Shown one piece after another: positions 24,184 through 34,263 of a stretch of 64,000 nt of DNA. Below the pieces are notes generated by a model. The model searched no databases and was not told the origin of the DNA. It saw only the letters and a program-made list of their open reading frames with translations. The stretch lies in the NCBI GenBank assembly GCA_963770295.1, contig CAVYPA010000018.1, positions 62,001-126,000 of the forward strand, read 5' to 3'. The stretch is from AWTP1-13 sp963770295 (GTDB lineage Bacteria; Pseudomonadota; Alphaproteobacteria; Rhizobiales; Hyphomicrobiaceae). Numbering within the stretch: the first letter of the stretch is position 1; each line of letters starts with the position of its first letter. A program made the position numbers and the translations under genes.

Positions 24184-25481
24184 ATGAAACGAGTGGCTTT
24201 AGCGGTGCATAGCAACCATCGCCACAGCTTGCTTGCGGGCCTGCGCCTGATGTTGACGGCATGGGGCCTCGTTGGCGCCGGCTTGCCCACGACGCTGGCG
24301 CAAGGCGCCGCGCCAACGGGTCAACTGACGCCCGACCGCCATCGTCGACAAAATCGCCAAGCCGGCCGCCGTGCCGGGCGCACGCTACGCGGGCGCGCCG
24401 ACCGACAGTATTGGCTCTGAGGTCACGCTGCCGCTCGGGGACGGCCAGTCCGTCACCTTGGTGAAGACGGGGTCTGTGCTGCAAAAGGACGGCAGCGTTG
24501 TTTGGCGCGGCGAGGTCGCCGAGAGCGGGGAGCGCGCGATGCTCATGCTGTGGAGCAATGCGCTGCTGACCGGTCACTTTGTCTGCAATGGAAAGATTTT
24601 CACGGTCGAAAGCCCTGGGCAGTGGTGTCAATGCCTTTGCGGAAATGGATCGCCGCCGGCTGCCGGCCGACCATCCCGAACCCGGCGGCAGACACGACAG
24701 CGTGCCGACGGCGAGCCCCGCCGGCCGCGGCCAAGGAGCGCCCAGCCCTGCGGCCGGCACCTGCCGAACCCGCCGTCGCCCCCTTCGCGGATTTGGAGCG
24801 ACAGGTTCTAGAAGTGAAAAGTATCACGATCGATGGGATGGTGCTTTATACCGCCAACGTTGCAAAGCGCTATGTGCGTGAACCCGCTGATCTGCTGGCG
24901 TTTGCGATCGAGGAGGCCAACGCGACGTTTAGGAACAGCGGCAACGGCAACGTCACCCTGCGGCTCGTGCACACCCAGATGATCGAGTATGACGAAACGG
25001 AAGACGACCAGTTCACGCATCTTTACACGATGGTCGACGGCCTTGGCCCGTTCGGCAACGTCAGACAACTACGCGATGAGAAGCTCGCCGATATTGTCGG
25101 CCTGATCATCGACAACCCAACGGGTTGCGGACTGTCGACGCGCATTGGCCCAAGCTCGGATGCGGCATTCTTCGTCGTGCACCATGCCTGCGCGGCAACC
25201 ATCATGTCGATCGCCCACGAGATCGGACATAGTCTCGGAGCCCGGCATGATCGTTTCGCGGACGAGAACGACGCGCCGGTCGCCTATGGGCACGGCTACG
25301 TCAACGGCAGCAAATGGCGCGACATCATGAGCTACAACGTCGGGCGTGGGGAGGTTGTCCGCGCTTTCCCTATTGGTCCAACCCCAGGGTCCTCTACAAG
25401 GGTGAACCGACCGGCACGCCGGCCGCCGACAATGCCAGGCTGATTCTCGAGCTGGCCGAACGCGTGTCGAACTTCCGCTAG
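24184..25481 (+). pseudogene. Reprolysin-like secreted zinc metalloprotease, several frameshifts
   Basis: The zinc site 'HEIGHSLGARHD' and the 'DIMSYN' Met-turn identify an M12B-like metzincin. The gene begins at 24184 with a signal peptide but cannot be read in one frame. An extra C in GACCGCC near 24340 moves the frame to 'AIVDKIAKPAAVPGARYAG'. An extra G near 24612 moves it to 'SGVNAFAEMDRRRLP'. A third change between about 24680 and 24770 restores the frame of the catalytic domain. After the Met-turn, a missing G in the G-run near 25350 shifts it to 'GGCPRFPYWSNPRVLYKGEPTG' type sequence ending at 25481. With all four corrected it would be a protein of about 430 residues. It is either a decayed gene or badly affected by indel errors. 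Confidence 0.8.
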
Positions 25482-25932
25482 CAAGCGCGAGCCGTCCCCG
25501 TCCAAGGGCGCGGCCGACACCGAAGACGCCACCCACTCACCTCGAGGCGCCGGCCGCCGGGCAGACTGCCTGGTCATCGCAAGCTTGGCGCCGGGCGCCA
25601 CCGCCGGTCCGGGCCCCCTTAAGGGGGAAGCGCCGGCAGGCTGAGGGCGAAGCCAACGCGGCGCGGTCCGCGAGCAGGCGCGGCAAGGCGGACGGCGAAC
25701 TCTTCGCTTGCCACCGCCCAGGCCAAAGGCAAGGAGCTTGTGGGTCTCGCCAAAGCCAAGACGCCGGAGGCCCAGGGTCAAGCCCTGGCTTCCAATACGT
25801 CGCTCGTTCAACGCGAAGTGGCCAAGCGCTGGTCGGGGAATTTATCCATCAACATGGATGGCAGCGCGCCGCTTTTGCTGTTGAACCTGCCCACGGACAG
25901 TCAGCAGCCCGTCCCCCCGCTAGCGCGCAACG
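25482..25932. other. Intergenic stretch, possible gene remnant
   Basis: About 450 bp. A plus-strand frame around 25700-25850 reads 'ANSSLATAQAKGKELVGLAK' and continues with Ala/Gln/Lys-rich helix-like sequence, faintly like a phasin segment, but there is no start or full domain. I treat it as an unassigned remnant at best. Nothing else seen. Confidence 0.3.
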
Positions 25933-26904
25933 TCAGCTGCGCGCTAGATTGGCGTAGCGCCGGGTGGCGCCGACGAGCTCATGGATTACGCCCGGCTCGG
26001 TCATGGCATGGCCAGCATCCGCGACGATGCGCAAGTCGGCCTCGGGCCAGGCCCGCGACAAGTCCCATGCGTTTTTAACGGGTGTTACCACATCGTAGCG
26101 TCCGTGCACGATCGTGCACGGCAAATGGCGAATAACGCCCACGTCGGCAAGCAGCTGGTCGTCGCGCCGGAAGAAGCCGCGATTGACAAAATAGTGACAC
26201 TCGATGCGTGCGAACGCGATCGCATAGTTGTCGGCGCCGAACAGCTTGATCCGCTCCGGGTCCTGCACCAGGGACAGGGTGCTGCCCTCCCACACCGACC
26301 ATGCCCGCGCGGCGGCCAGTTGCACCTCGCGATCGGGATGGGTGAGACGCCGGTGGTAGGCGGCGATCATGTCGGCCTGCTCGCCGGGCGGGATGGGCTT
26401 GCGGAATTCGTCGAAGGCTTCGGGAAACAACCAGTTGCAGCCGTCCTGATAAAACCAGGCGAGCTCCTCGCGCCGCAGCAGGAAAATGCCCCTGAGCACG
26501 AGTTCGCTCACCCGTTCGGCATGCGTTTGAGCATAAGCAAGGGCCAGTGTGGAACCCCAGGAGCCGCCGAATAACTGCCACCGCTCGATATCGAGATGGT
26601 TGCGCAACCGCTCCATGTCGCCGACCAAATCCCAAGTGGTATTCCGCTCTAGGCTGGCGTGCGGCACGGAGCGCCCGCAACCGCGCTGGTCGAACAGCAC
26701 GATGCGATAGCGGGTGGCATCGTGATAGCGTCGCATACTGGCGTTACAGCCCCCACCAGGACCGCCGTGAACGATGACGACGGGCTTGCCCCGCGGGTTG
26801 CCGCACTCCTCGAAAAAGATCTCGTGCTCCGTATCGACCTTGAGATGCTGTTGGCGATAGGGCTCGAGGGGTGGGTAAAGACCGAGCCGCTCACGTGCCG
26901 ACAT
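25933..26904 (-). CDS. pip: Proline iminopeptidase (prolyl aminopeptidase, peptidase S33)
   Basis: The 323-residue alpha/beta hydrolase has the classic S33 landmarks: 'HGGPGGG' oxyanion loop (about 46-52), 'FDQRGCGRS', nucleophile Ser115 in 'GGSWGS', Asp in 'HGRYDVVTP' and His in 'AGHAM'. It removes N-terminal proline from peptides in the cytosol. The length equals the family norm. GAGGAAG about ten bases upstream supports the ATG at 26904; a GTG one codon earlier is possible. It is followed on the same strand, upstream, by the SSS symporter gene, but the 112-bp gap argues for separate control. Confidence 0.94.
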   Translation of the reverse strand: MSARERLGLYPPLEPYRQQHLKVDTEHEIFFEECGNPRGKPVVIVHGGPGGGCNASMRRYHDATRYRIVLFDQRGCGRSVPHASLERNTTWDLVGDMERLRNHLDIERWQLFGGSWGSTLALAYAQTHAERVSELVLRGIFLLRREELAWFYQDGCNWLFPEAFDEFRKPIPPGEQADMIAAYHRRLTHPDREVQLAAARAWSVWEGSTLSLVQDPERIKLFGADNYAIAFARIECHYFVNRGFFRRDDQLLADVGVIRHLPCTIVHGRYDVVTPVKNAWDLSRAWPEADLRIVADAGHAMTEPGVIHELVGATRRYANLARS

Positions 26905-27016
26905 CACTGGTCGCTTCCTCTGTCGCTGCTATCTCCGGCAACGTCGCCGAATTCCCTGCAGTATGTGCGAGTGCGCGGTGAAGGCAAGTTCCCGGCGCCG
27001 CGCGCCAGCCATGCCG

Positions 27017-28852
27017 TCAGGAAGGGCTGCGATTCTTCAGGCGCAACAGGCGCATCTCGCGATCGTAAACCGTTTCGCCTCCCGGCATACGCATCTCGCG
27101 CAACTGTTCGAGCACGTTGAGCCCCGCTGCGGGAGCCAGGAGACTGCCAAAGATGGTGACCAGCATGGCGCAGGGCAGGCCAAGGGCACCGGCAAGAGCG
27201 CTTGGCAAGGCGATGGCGCCGGCTTCCGACAGCAGGATGGCCGCGCCCGCCACCAGCAGGCCACTCAGCATGCCCGCCATGGCGCCTAAAGCCTTGGTAC
27301 GCCGCCACCAAATGGACAAAAACAACACCGGAAAGCATGTCGATGCGCTCAGCGTCACGGACCAAAGGAAGAGCTGTAACGGATCGGCCGGTGCCGCAAT
27401 CGCCAGCCAGATCCCGACAAAGGCCAGCGCGGCCAAGGCAAGGCGCGCGCGACCAAGACGCGCGCGGTCCGATGCAACCTCTACCGGCGAGGCGCGCACC
27501 ACATCTTCGGCCACGATTGCCGCCAGCGCGAACAATGATGCCGAAAGCGCCGTCAGGGCGGCCGCGAGGGCGCCAAGCAGGCTCAGGTAGATCAGCACCT
27601 GTGGATACCCCGCCGCAATTGGCAGGGCAAAGAGGACAGCATCGCGCTCGAAGCCGAAGCGGCCCAGGCTCACGGGCTCAGCGCCAGGTTCGATCTGGGC
27701 AATGCCGGCCTGCTGCAAGATCTGCATCCACGCCGGCAATTGTTCCGGTGGCTGGCCGACCACCTGCTCGAATAACAGGAAGCGCAGGTAGACTGCGACT
27801 GCGGGTAGGGTTAACAGCACGACCCCGGTGACGAGCACCGCCCAACCCAGCGACTTTCTTGCCTCGTAGACGCCGGGCGTGGTGCCCGACCGGGGCAGCA
27901 GGACGGGCGAGGCGGCTATGCCGGCCGCCAGCACCAGCGATGCAAGCACGAAGCCGATGGGGCCGACGTTTCCGAAGGATTGCACGAACCTCTTGGCCAA
28001 CGCCTCCATGCCAACCCCGGCCAGGTCGAGCGCCAGCGGTGGGGCGATGAGGATCGGGACATTCCGCATCATTTCCATCCGCGTCAGGACCCGAAGGGTA
28101 TTGCCGTGTGTCATTTGCGGCAGCGGCAGATTGGATGCCATCAAGGCAAAAATGGTGGCTGGAACGGCCAGCGCCAACAGCGCCGTGATGGCCTTGGCGA
28201 CGCTCGACCAAGTCAGCGAGCGCATGCCACCGGCGGCCAGCACCGCGGCGACGAGCGCGATGAGAACGGCTGACATTAAGTGCTCCGGCTGACCGAGCAG
28301 CCAGGCGCAAGCGTAGGCGGCAAAGCGAGTCTCGGCGATCAGCAGCAGTAAGATCGGAGGACATAAAACCGCCGCGGCGACGACGCGCACGGCGCGGCTG
28401 TCAAACCGCCGACCGAGGAAGGCGGGAACCGTATAAGTGCCAAATTTGCGCACGTAGGGGGCGAATAGCACCGCCATGAACACCAGGCCGGCACACCAAC
28501 CAATGCTCAAACATAGGGCATCGAAGCCCGCGATAAACAGCGCGCCTGTGAGGCCGAGGAAGCCCGCCCCGCCCAGCGCCGCGACCCCGAGCACGAGCCC
28601 ATTGAAGAACGCCGGAACTCTGCGGCCGGAAGCAAAGTAGTCGTGTGGCTCGCGCGCGCGCGCGTTGAAGCCGATCGCCGCATAGAGCAAAAGAGGCGCC
28701 GCAAACATCAAGGCGCGCAGCAGGCCGTCCGCCACGCCAAGTTGCTCGAACATCAACGCCATCAACACCAGCGCCACCAAGGCCGCCGTGAAAATACCGA
28801 AGTAGGTGCCGAGGCGCGGATTGACGAGCCGGGTACTCGAAGTAAACGCCAT
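27017..28852 (-). CDS. Sodium:solute symporter (SSS), VC_2705-like subfamily
   Basis: This 611-residue membrane protein has about 13-14 hydrophobic helices. SSS landmarks are 'FFNGLVLGVAALGGAGFLGLTGALF' type helix 2, 'DALCLSIGWCAGLVF' and 'YTVPAFLGRRFDSRAVR'. This subfamily is coded together with a DUF4212 small subunit, and here the DUF4212 gene ends four bases upstream. The ATG at 28852 fits the family and follows GAGG; an open extension to 28936 overlaps the DUF4212 gene. Relatives import short-chain carboxylates such as acetate or propionate. The CrbS/CrbR-like pair next door fits carbon-source-dependent control. Confidence 0.92.
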   Translation of the reverse strand: MAFTSSTRLVNPRLGTYFGIFTAALVALVLMALMFEQLGVADGLLRALMFAAPLLLYAAIGFNARAREPHDYFASGRRVPAFFNGLVLGVAALGGAGFLGLTGALFIAGFDALCLSIGWCAGLVFMAVLFAPYVRKFGTYTVPAFLGRRFDSRAVRVVAAAVLCPPILLLLIAETRFAAYACAWLLGQPEHLMSAVLIALVAAVLAAGGMRSLTWSSVAKAITALLALAVPATIFALMASNLPLPQMTHGNTLRVLTRMEMMRNVPILIAPPLALDLAGVGMEALAKRFVQSFGNVGPIGFVLASLVLAAGIAASPVLLPRSGTTPGVYEARKSLGWAVLVTGVVLLTLPAVAVYLRFLLFEQVVGQPPEQLPAWMQILQQAGIAQIEPGAEPVSLGRFGFERDAVLFALPIAAGYPQVLIYLSLLGALAAALTALSASLFALAAIVAEDVVRASPVEVASDRARLGRARLALAALAFVGIWLAIAAPADPLQLFLWSVTLSASTCFPVLFLSIWWRRTKALGAMAGMLSGLLVAGAAILLSEAGAIALPSALAGALGLPCAMLVTIFGSLLAPAAGLNVLEQLREMRMPGGETVYDREMRLLRLKNRSPS

Positions 28853-28856
28853 GCCG

Positions 28857-29117
28857 TCAGAAGTCCTCGTGCGCCCCGTGCCAGTGGTCGATGGCGTCCT
28901 GCCGATTGATGAAGACGGCAACCGTGATGAAGGCAATCACCATCAACCCGTGGCAGGCGAGAAAATACCCGAGCGGCATCCCGAGTATCCGCTTGTCATT
29001 GAAGGCGTCGGCGTAAATGGGAAGAATGACAATGGCCAGCAGAAACGGCAGCAGGCTGGTCAGCATCTGCACTTTGGTGTGGCGCCAGTAAGCTTTGCGC
29101 TCGTTGCGCTCGATCAT
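28857..29117 (-). CDS. DUF4212 small subunit of the SSS symporter
   Basis: The 86-residue protein has two predicted transmembrane helices, 'LLPFLLAIVILPIYA' and 'GLMVIAFITVAVFI', preceded by a charged N-terminus 'RNERKAYWRHTK' and followed by 'INRQDAIDH'. This is the DUF4212 (putative solute:sodium symporter small subunit) pattern. It is encoded four bases before the large subunit on the same strand, the usual order. It is divergent from the crbR-like gene, with a 255-bp shared promoter region at 29118-29372. Confidence 0.92.
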   Translation of the reverse strand: MIERNERKAYWRHTKVQMLTSLLPFLLAIVILPIYADAFNDKRILGMPLGYFLACHGLMVIAFITVAVFINRQDAIDHWHGAHEDF

Positions 29118-29372
29118 GATGTTGGCTCGTCGTGAACGCCGGAAAATGGCGACTTGGCCCTACCGGCCGTGTCAGACTGCTTGCGATTCGTGTTTCAAGT
29201 GAGGCGGTTGGCGCCCGCACCGGCGCGGCAGGGGCCGGGATGGGTTAGGGATAAATGCACCGCACAATTAGCCAATTCGCCAAGAAAACGCTAGATTGCC
29301 AAGCCAGCTTGCCGAAGCGGCCAAAGGGCGCGACGCGCCGTTTCGCAGGCTCGACGCGTAACGGATCCAGAG

Positions 29373-30029
29373 ATGGCCGCCTACAAGTTCATCATCGTCG
29401 ATGACCACCCATTGTTTCGAGGGGCGCTGAGCCAGGCTCTGCGAGCCTCGTTTGAGAACGCCCACGTGCAGGAAGCCGGCTCCCTCGACGAGCTCACCGA
29501 TCGGCTGGCCGCGGGCGGTGAGATCGATCTCATTTTGCTGGACCTGACAATGCCGGGCGTCCACGGGGTCTCCGGTCTGCTCTATTTGAGGGCCCAACAT
29601 CCGGAGGTCCCCGTGGCCATCGTGTCGGCCAGCGATGACCCCGGCACGATCCGACATTGCCTGGATTGCGGCGCCTCGGGGTTCATCCCCAAATCCCAGC
29701 CCGTGGAACGCATCCGGGAGGCGATTCGCAGCATCATGGGTGGCGAAATCTGGTTGCCTGCAGACGTCGACCTCAGCCAACCGGTCGGTGAGTTAACGGA
29801 GCTGGTGGCGCGTTTGTCCACCCTTACGCCGCAGCAGGTGCGCGTCCTGATGATGCTTGGGGAAGGTCTTCTCAACAAGCAGATCGCCTTTAAGCTCAAT
29901 GTCTCGGAAGCGACCGTCAAGGCCCACGTGTCAGCCATTCTGCAAAAGCTCGGGGTCGATAGCCGCACGCAGGCGGTGATCGCGATCAACAGAATCAGCG
30001 GCAGCAACGACTGGCGCGCGCCCAATTGA
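29373..30029 (+). CDS. CrbR-like response regulator (NarL/LuxR type)
   Basis: This is a 218-residue protein. The receiver has Asp10-Asp11 in 'IIVDDHPLF', phospho-acceptor Asp57 in 'LILLDLTMPG' and Lys in 'FIPKSQP'. The LuxR helix-turn-helix near residues 148-210 contains 'LTPQQVRVLMMLGEGLLNKQIAF' and 'SEATVKAHVSAILQKLGV'. It is placed between a DUF4212-SSS symporter and a large SSS-domain hybrid kinase, the arrangement of CrbR/ErdR regulators, which activate acetyl-CoA synthetase and carboxylate uptake genes. The assignment combines sequence type and context. Its most likely targets are the divergent symporter genes. Confidence 0.88.
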   Translation: MAAYKFIIVDDHPLFRGALSQALRASFENAHVQEAGSLDELTDRLAAGGEIDLILLDLTMPGVHGVSGLLYLRAQHPEVPVAIVSASDDPGTIRHCLDCGASGFIPKSQPVERIREAIRSIMGGEIWLPADVDLSQPVGELTELVARLSTLTPQQVRVLMMLGEGLLNKQIAFKLNVSEATVKAHVSAILQKLGVDSRTQAVIAINRISGSNDWRAPN

Positions 30030-30116
30030 GCGGATCGCTTGCGCGGCGAATGGCCGACCGTTGTTTGGGGGTCGGGCCACCGGCACCAAGCGTCGTGCAC
30101 GCAATCGACCGCGCAA

Positions 30117-33100
30117 TCACTCGGCGGCAATGGCGCGCCGGGCCGTGAGCTGGTGCATCAGGGCGCGCAGCGCCGCCGCCTTCAGCGGCTTGCGCAGGAA
30201 GGCATAGCCTCGTCTGCGAATTTCGCGTTGCACCTCGGGCGTGTGGTCAGCGGAGATGATAATAACCGGCGTGTGCGAGCGCTCGGCCGTGCGAACGGCG
30301 GCGACGGCCTCGAGGCCGGTACCACTGTCGAGGTGATAGTCAGCCAGGATGATATCCGGCTTGGTATGACCGGGTTGCAGCCGGTCGATGGCTTCTGCGG
30401 CGTTTTGAGCCGTTATGACCTTGCAGCCCCAGCCGCTCAACATGACGCGCATGCCGTCGAGGACCGCCCGTTCATTGTCGATGCAGAGCACGTTCAGGCC
30501 GGCGATTCGCCCCGCCGAGACGGGCGTGGATGTCGGTTCGGCCACACCGGGCGCCACACGCGGCAATTTGACCGAAAAGATTGAACCTTTGCCCGGTACC
30601 GAGCGCAGGTCTACCTGGTGATCCAGCACCTTACCGATCCGCTCCACGATCGACAGGCCTAGTCCGAGCCCCCGCACCGAAGCGGCCGTTTCCTCCAAGC
30701 GCTCGAATTCCTTGAAGATGACGGCGCGCTTGCTTTTTGGAATGCCCGGCCCCGTGTCGCAGACCTCCACGGTAAGTTCGCTCCCCTGTCGGCGCACGCC
30801 CAGCAGCACCTTGCCCTTCGGCGTATACTTGATGGCATTGGCCAGCAAATTCTGCAAAACGCGCCGCAACAGGCGACGGTCGGTGCGCACCCACAATCGC
30901 GTTGCCACCACGCGCAATTCCAGCTCCGCCTTTTCGCGGGCGAGGGGGGCAAATTCCACTTTCAGGCGCTCGAATACCTCATCGAGTGGAAAGGACGTGA
31001 TATCCGGTTCCAGTCGGCCGGTATCGAGGCGCGAAATCTCGATCAGAATGTTCAAGATCTCCTCGACGGCCTCGAGCGAGGCATCGATGTTGCGAACGAG
31101 CTGGGCCTCGCCGCTCGCAAGCTCACGTTCGACCAGGCTGGTGACGTAGAGCCGCGCCGCGTTCAGTGGTTGCAGGACGTCGTGGCTTGCGGCCGTGAGG
31201 AAGCGGGTCTTGTCGAGATTGGCTTCGTCAGCCTTGCGCTTGGCGATGGCGAGGGCCTGATTGACTTCCGTCAGTTCGGCGGTGCGCTCCCGCACGCGCC
31301 TTTCCAGCGTCTCGTTGGCGCGCGCCAGCGCCTCGGAAGCGGCGACCCGCTCGGTGATGTCCGAGTAGGTGGTAACGATGCCGCCTTGCGGCAATGGATT
31401 GGTGCGAATCTCCAGGATGCGACGGCCGTTGTCGAACTGCTCCTGAAAGGTTTCCTTTGACAGTACCAATTTGGCAAGCCGATTGGCGGTGAGCTTGTTC
31501 ACGTCGCCTGCGCCGAAGTCGCCCCGTTCCGCGCAGGTGAGCAAAATGCGATCCAGCGGTGTGCCGACGCGACCCAGCTCCGGCGGCAAGTTGAGCAGCT
31601 CGCGGAATTGCCGGTTCCAACAGATCAACCGCATGTCCTTGTCGAATACGCTGAGCCCATGGCGCACCTGGTCCAACGCCGATTGCAGCAGATCGCGGTT
31701 GTACTGGAGCGCTTCGGAGGCATCATCGAGCAGCCGCAAGGCAGATTGGCTGCCGACGTCGCCTCGCCGCAGCAGCAGCGAAAGCACCAGTCGCGCCGAT
31801 GCGGCCCCGATGGCACTGGCCAACAGATGCTCCGTGAACCGCAACAGATGGATGTCGGCTTCCGCTTCCTGGGATAGCGGTGCGTTGCGGCTTTCCGCAT
31901 ATTCGGCGAACGAGCGTTCGGCGCGTTCGGCGCCCAGATAACGCGCCACCGCGTGCTGCAGATCGCCCGCCGTCACGGACGTGCGCCAGAGGCGAAACGA
32001 GGGCGCGATCGGTGGACGCGGCAAGTCATCCTGGACGAACACGTGGGCCTGCAACCGCTCGACCGGCTCGGGTGCCCGCAGCAGCGACACCGTGACGAAC
32101 ATGAAAACGTTGGCGGCTATGCTCCACAAGACACCGTGCGTTAACGGCTCGAAGCGCAGGTAAAACAGGGCCTGGGGCGACAACAGGCTCAAGCCAAAGG
32201 GCCCGTCGGACATGATCGAGCGACCAACCCAGCCCGCATCGACGACCCAGGGCAACAGCAGTGTGTAGGCCCATACCACGAAGCCGGCGAGGATGCCGGC
32301 AATGGCGCCGCGCGCCGTGGCCTTGCGCCAGACCAGCCCACCAAAGAATGCGGGCGCGAACTGAGCGATGGCCGCAAAGGAGACGAGGCCGATGGAGGCC
32401 AGGGCGTGCGTCTGGCCCAAGAGATGATAGAAGCCGTAGCCCAGCAAAATGATGACGCAAATGGCGACGCGGCGCACGGCCAGCAACAGCCAGGTCATGT
32501 CCTTTTGCCGACCCTTGGCCTCGTCGAGACGTTGGCGCAAGACAAGCGGCAGCACCAGGCCATTGCACACCATGATCGCCAACGCCACCGAATTGACGAT
32601 CACCATGGCGGTCGCGGCCGACAAGCCCCCCACGAAGGCCAACAGCGTCATGACTTCGGCACCGGCTGAGAGCGGCAGGCCGATCACGAAGCTGTCCGCC
32701 TGAAACGATCCCTTGGGCAGGGTTATGAGGCCGGCGGCGGCGATTGGCACCACGAAAATATTGATCAGGACGAGATAGACCGGGAACAGCCAGGCGGCCC
32801 GGCGAATTTCGTTCTCCGAATTGTTCTCCACCACGGCGACGTGGAACTGCCGCGGCAGCAGCAGCACGCACACCAGACTCAAGAAGGTTACGGTAATCCA
32901 GGTCCCGCCGTGGAACCCTTGCGCGAACACGCGCTGGATTTCCGGGTGCGAGTGGGCGCGTTCGAAGAAACCGCTGAAACCACCAAATACCGAAAAAGTA
33001 ACGAACAGCCCGACGGTGAGAAAGGTGGCAAGCTTGACGATCGATTTGGTGGCGACCGCGACGATCAGTCCTTCCTGATGCTCGGTGGCGTCGATATGGC

Positions 33101-33635
33101 GCGTGCCGAACAGAATGGCGAAGACGATCATCGCAATGGCGATGATAAAAGCGGTATCGGTGGGCAGATGCAGCTGCTGCAATGGTCGCGCGCCCAGCAG
33201 GGCATCGACCGAGATCGCAACTGCCTTGAGTTGCAGCGCCAAGTACGGCAGGGTTCCTGCCACGGCAATGACCGTCACGATCGCGGCCACGGCTTGGCTC
33301 TTGCCGTAGCGCGCGGCGAGAAAGTCGGCAACCGAAGTAATGTTTTGGCTCTTGGCTACGCGCACGATGCGCGACAGAAAGCGCCAACCGAACAGGAAGA
33401 GCAGAATCGGCCCGAGATAGACGGGGACGAAGTCGTAACCGGTCGACGCAGCCAGGCCGACGCTACCAAAGAAGGTCCAAGACGTGCAGTAGACGGCCAA
33501 CGAGAGGGCATAAATCAGTGGCCGATCCTGGCCCGGCTTGCGCGTGCGCGCGGCACGGTCGGCGTACCAGGCCACGGCGAACAGGACGCTCACGTAACCG
33601 ATCGCGAGGGCGACGACGCTCCAGCCTTCGATCAT
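30117..33635 (-). CDS. CrbS-like hybrid histidine kinase with SSS transporter domain
   Basis: The protein has 1172 residues. The N-terminal sodium/solute symporter domain, about residues 1-540 with 12-13 helices, opens 'MIEGWSVVALAIGYVSVLFA' in type. A STAC-like linker follows, then PAS (about 650-770), a coiled coil, HisKA with phospho-acceptor His818 in 'ASHDVLQPL', HATPase (about 925-1040, 'LLANAIKYTPKG') and a C-terminal receiver with Asp1099 in 'IILADYHLD'. This is the architecture of CrbS/MxtR. The kinase converges on its presumed partner regulator at 29373 with 87 bp between stop codons. The transporter domain may sense or move its ligand. All catalytic residues are present. Confidence 0.92.
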   Translation of the reverse strand: MIEGWSVVALAIGYVSVLFAVAWYADRAARTRKPGQDRPLIYALSLAVYCTSWTFFGSVGLAASTGYDFVPVYLGPILLFLFGWRFLSRIVRVAKSQNITSVADFLAARYGKSQAVAAIVTVIAVAGTLPYLALQLKAVAISVDALLGARPLQQLHLPTDTAFIIAIAMIVFAILFGTRHIDATEHQEGLIVAVATKSIVKLATFLTVGLFVTFSVFGGFSGFFERAHSHPEIQRVFAQGFHGGTWITVTFLSLVCVLLLPRQFHVAVVENNSENEIRRAAWLFPVYLVLINIFVVPIAAAGLITLPKGSFQADSFVIGLPLSAGAEVMTLLAFVGGLSAATAMVIVNSVALAIMVCNGLVLPLVLRQRLDEAKGRQKDMTWLLLAVRRVAICVIILLGYGFYHLLGQTHALASIGLVSFAAIAQFAPAFFGGLVWRKATARGAIAGILAGFVVWAYTLLLPWVVDAGWVGRSIMSDGPFGLSLLSPQALFYLRFEPLTHGVLWSIAANVFMFVTVSLLRAPEPVERLQAHVFVQDDLPRPPIAPSFRLWRTSVTAGDLQHAVARYLGAERAERSFAEYAESRNAPLSQEAEADIHLLRFTEHLLASAIGAASARLVLSLLLRRGDVGSQSALRLLDDASEALQYNRDLLQSALDQVRHGLSVFDKDMRLICWNRQFRELLNLPPELGRVGTPLDRILLTCAERGDFGAGDVNKLTANRLAKLVLSKETFQEQFDNGRRILEIRTNPLPQGGIVTTYSDITERVAASEALARANETLERRVRERTAELTEVNQALAIAKRKADEANLDKTRFLTAASHDVLQPLNAARLYVTSLVERELASGEAQLVRNIDASLEAVEEILNILIEISRLDTGRLEPDITSFPLDEVFERLKVEFAPLAREKAELELRVVATRLWVRTDRRLLRRVLQNLLANAIKYTPKGKVLLGVRRQGSELTVEVCDTGPGIPKSKRAVIFKEFERLEETAASVRGLGLGLSIVERIGKVLDHQVDLRSVPGKGSIFSVKLPRVAPGVAEPTSTPVSAGRIAGLNVLCIDNERAVLDGMRVMLSGWGCKVITAQNAAEAIDRLQPGHTKPDIILADYHLDSGTGLEAVAAVRTAERSHTPVIIISADHTPEVQREIRRRGYAFLRKPLKAAALRALMHQLTARRAIAAE

Positions 33636-33826
33636 TGCAGCCGACCTCGGCCGTGCATTGGGTAAATTTCCGCGCTAGCTCAGGCGGTTACCGTTCAATC
33701 GACCACAGCATTGTGCGGCAAGGCCATGGCCTTGTCCAATGCCAGGCCCGAGGCGATTGGCAGCGGGCGGTAAACTCACGCATAAGAGGGATTGGCCGCG
33801 TGAGGTCGCGACAGAGGAGCATTGCC

Positions 33827-34237
33827 GTGAGCATCCTGCAGGAATTCAAGGAATTCGCCATCAAAGGCAACGTCGTGGACATGGCCGTTGGCATCATCAT
33901 CGGCGGGGCCTTCGGCACCATCGTGTCGTCCCTGGTCAAGGACGTGATCATGCCGCCGATCGGCGTCATGCTTGGCGGCGTAGACTTCTCCAACATCAAA
34001 GTTCCCCTGCGCGCCGGCGCGCCAGGCCACGACCCGGTGGCCATGAACATCGGCGTGTTCGTCAACAACGTGATCAGTTTTATGATTGTCGCCCTCGCCG
34101 TCTTCATGCTGGTGAAAGCGATCAATGAGTTGCGCAAGCGCTTCGAGCGAGGCGAGGAGAAAGCCGCCGTGCCACCGCCACCCTCGCAGTCGGAGATCTA
34201 CCTGCGCGAAATCCGCGACGCGCTCGTGAAAAAATAG
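33827..34237 (+). CDS. mscL: Large-conductance mechanosensitive channel MscL
   Basis: The 136-residue protein starts at the GTG at 33827, about eight bases after GAGGAG. The sequence is typical from the first residue ('MSILQEFKEFAIKGNVVDMA'), with the TM1 pore helix 'VGIIIGGAFGTIVSSLVKD', a periplasmic loop, TM2 'FVNNVISFMIVALAVFMLVKAIN' and the cytoplasmic C-terminal helix. It opens on membrane tension to release solutes during hypo-osmotic shock. An upstream open frame to 33518 does not look coding. It is a single gene, divergent from crbS. Confidence 0.96.
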   Translation: MSILQEFKEFAIKGNVVDMAVGIIIGGAFGTIVSSLVKDVIMPPIGVMLGGVDFSNIKVPLRAGAPGHDPVAMNIGVFVNNVISFMIVALAVFMLVKAINELRKRFERGEEKAAVPPPPSQSEIYLREIRDALVKK

Positions 34238-34263
34238 GGCGTTGCGGCGGGCGAACTTGACCG

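Noticed and set aside
25700..25850. Phasin-like helix after the broken metalloprotease
   Set aside because: Only a short helix-like piece without start or complete domain.
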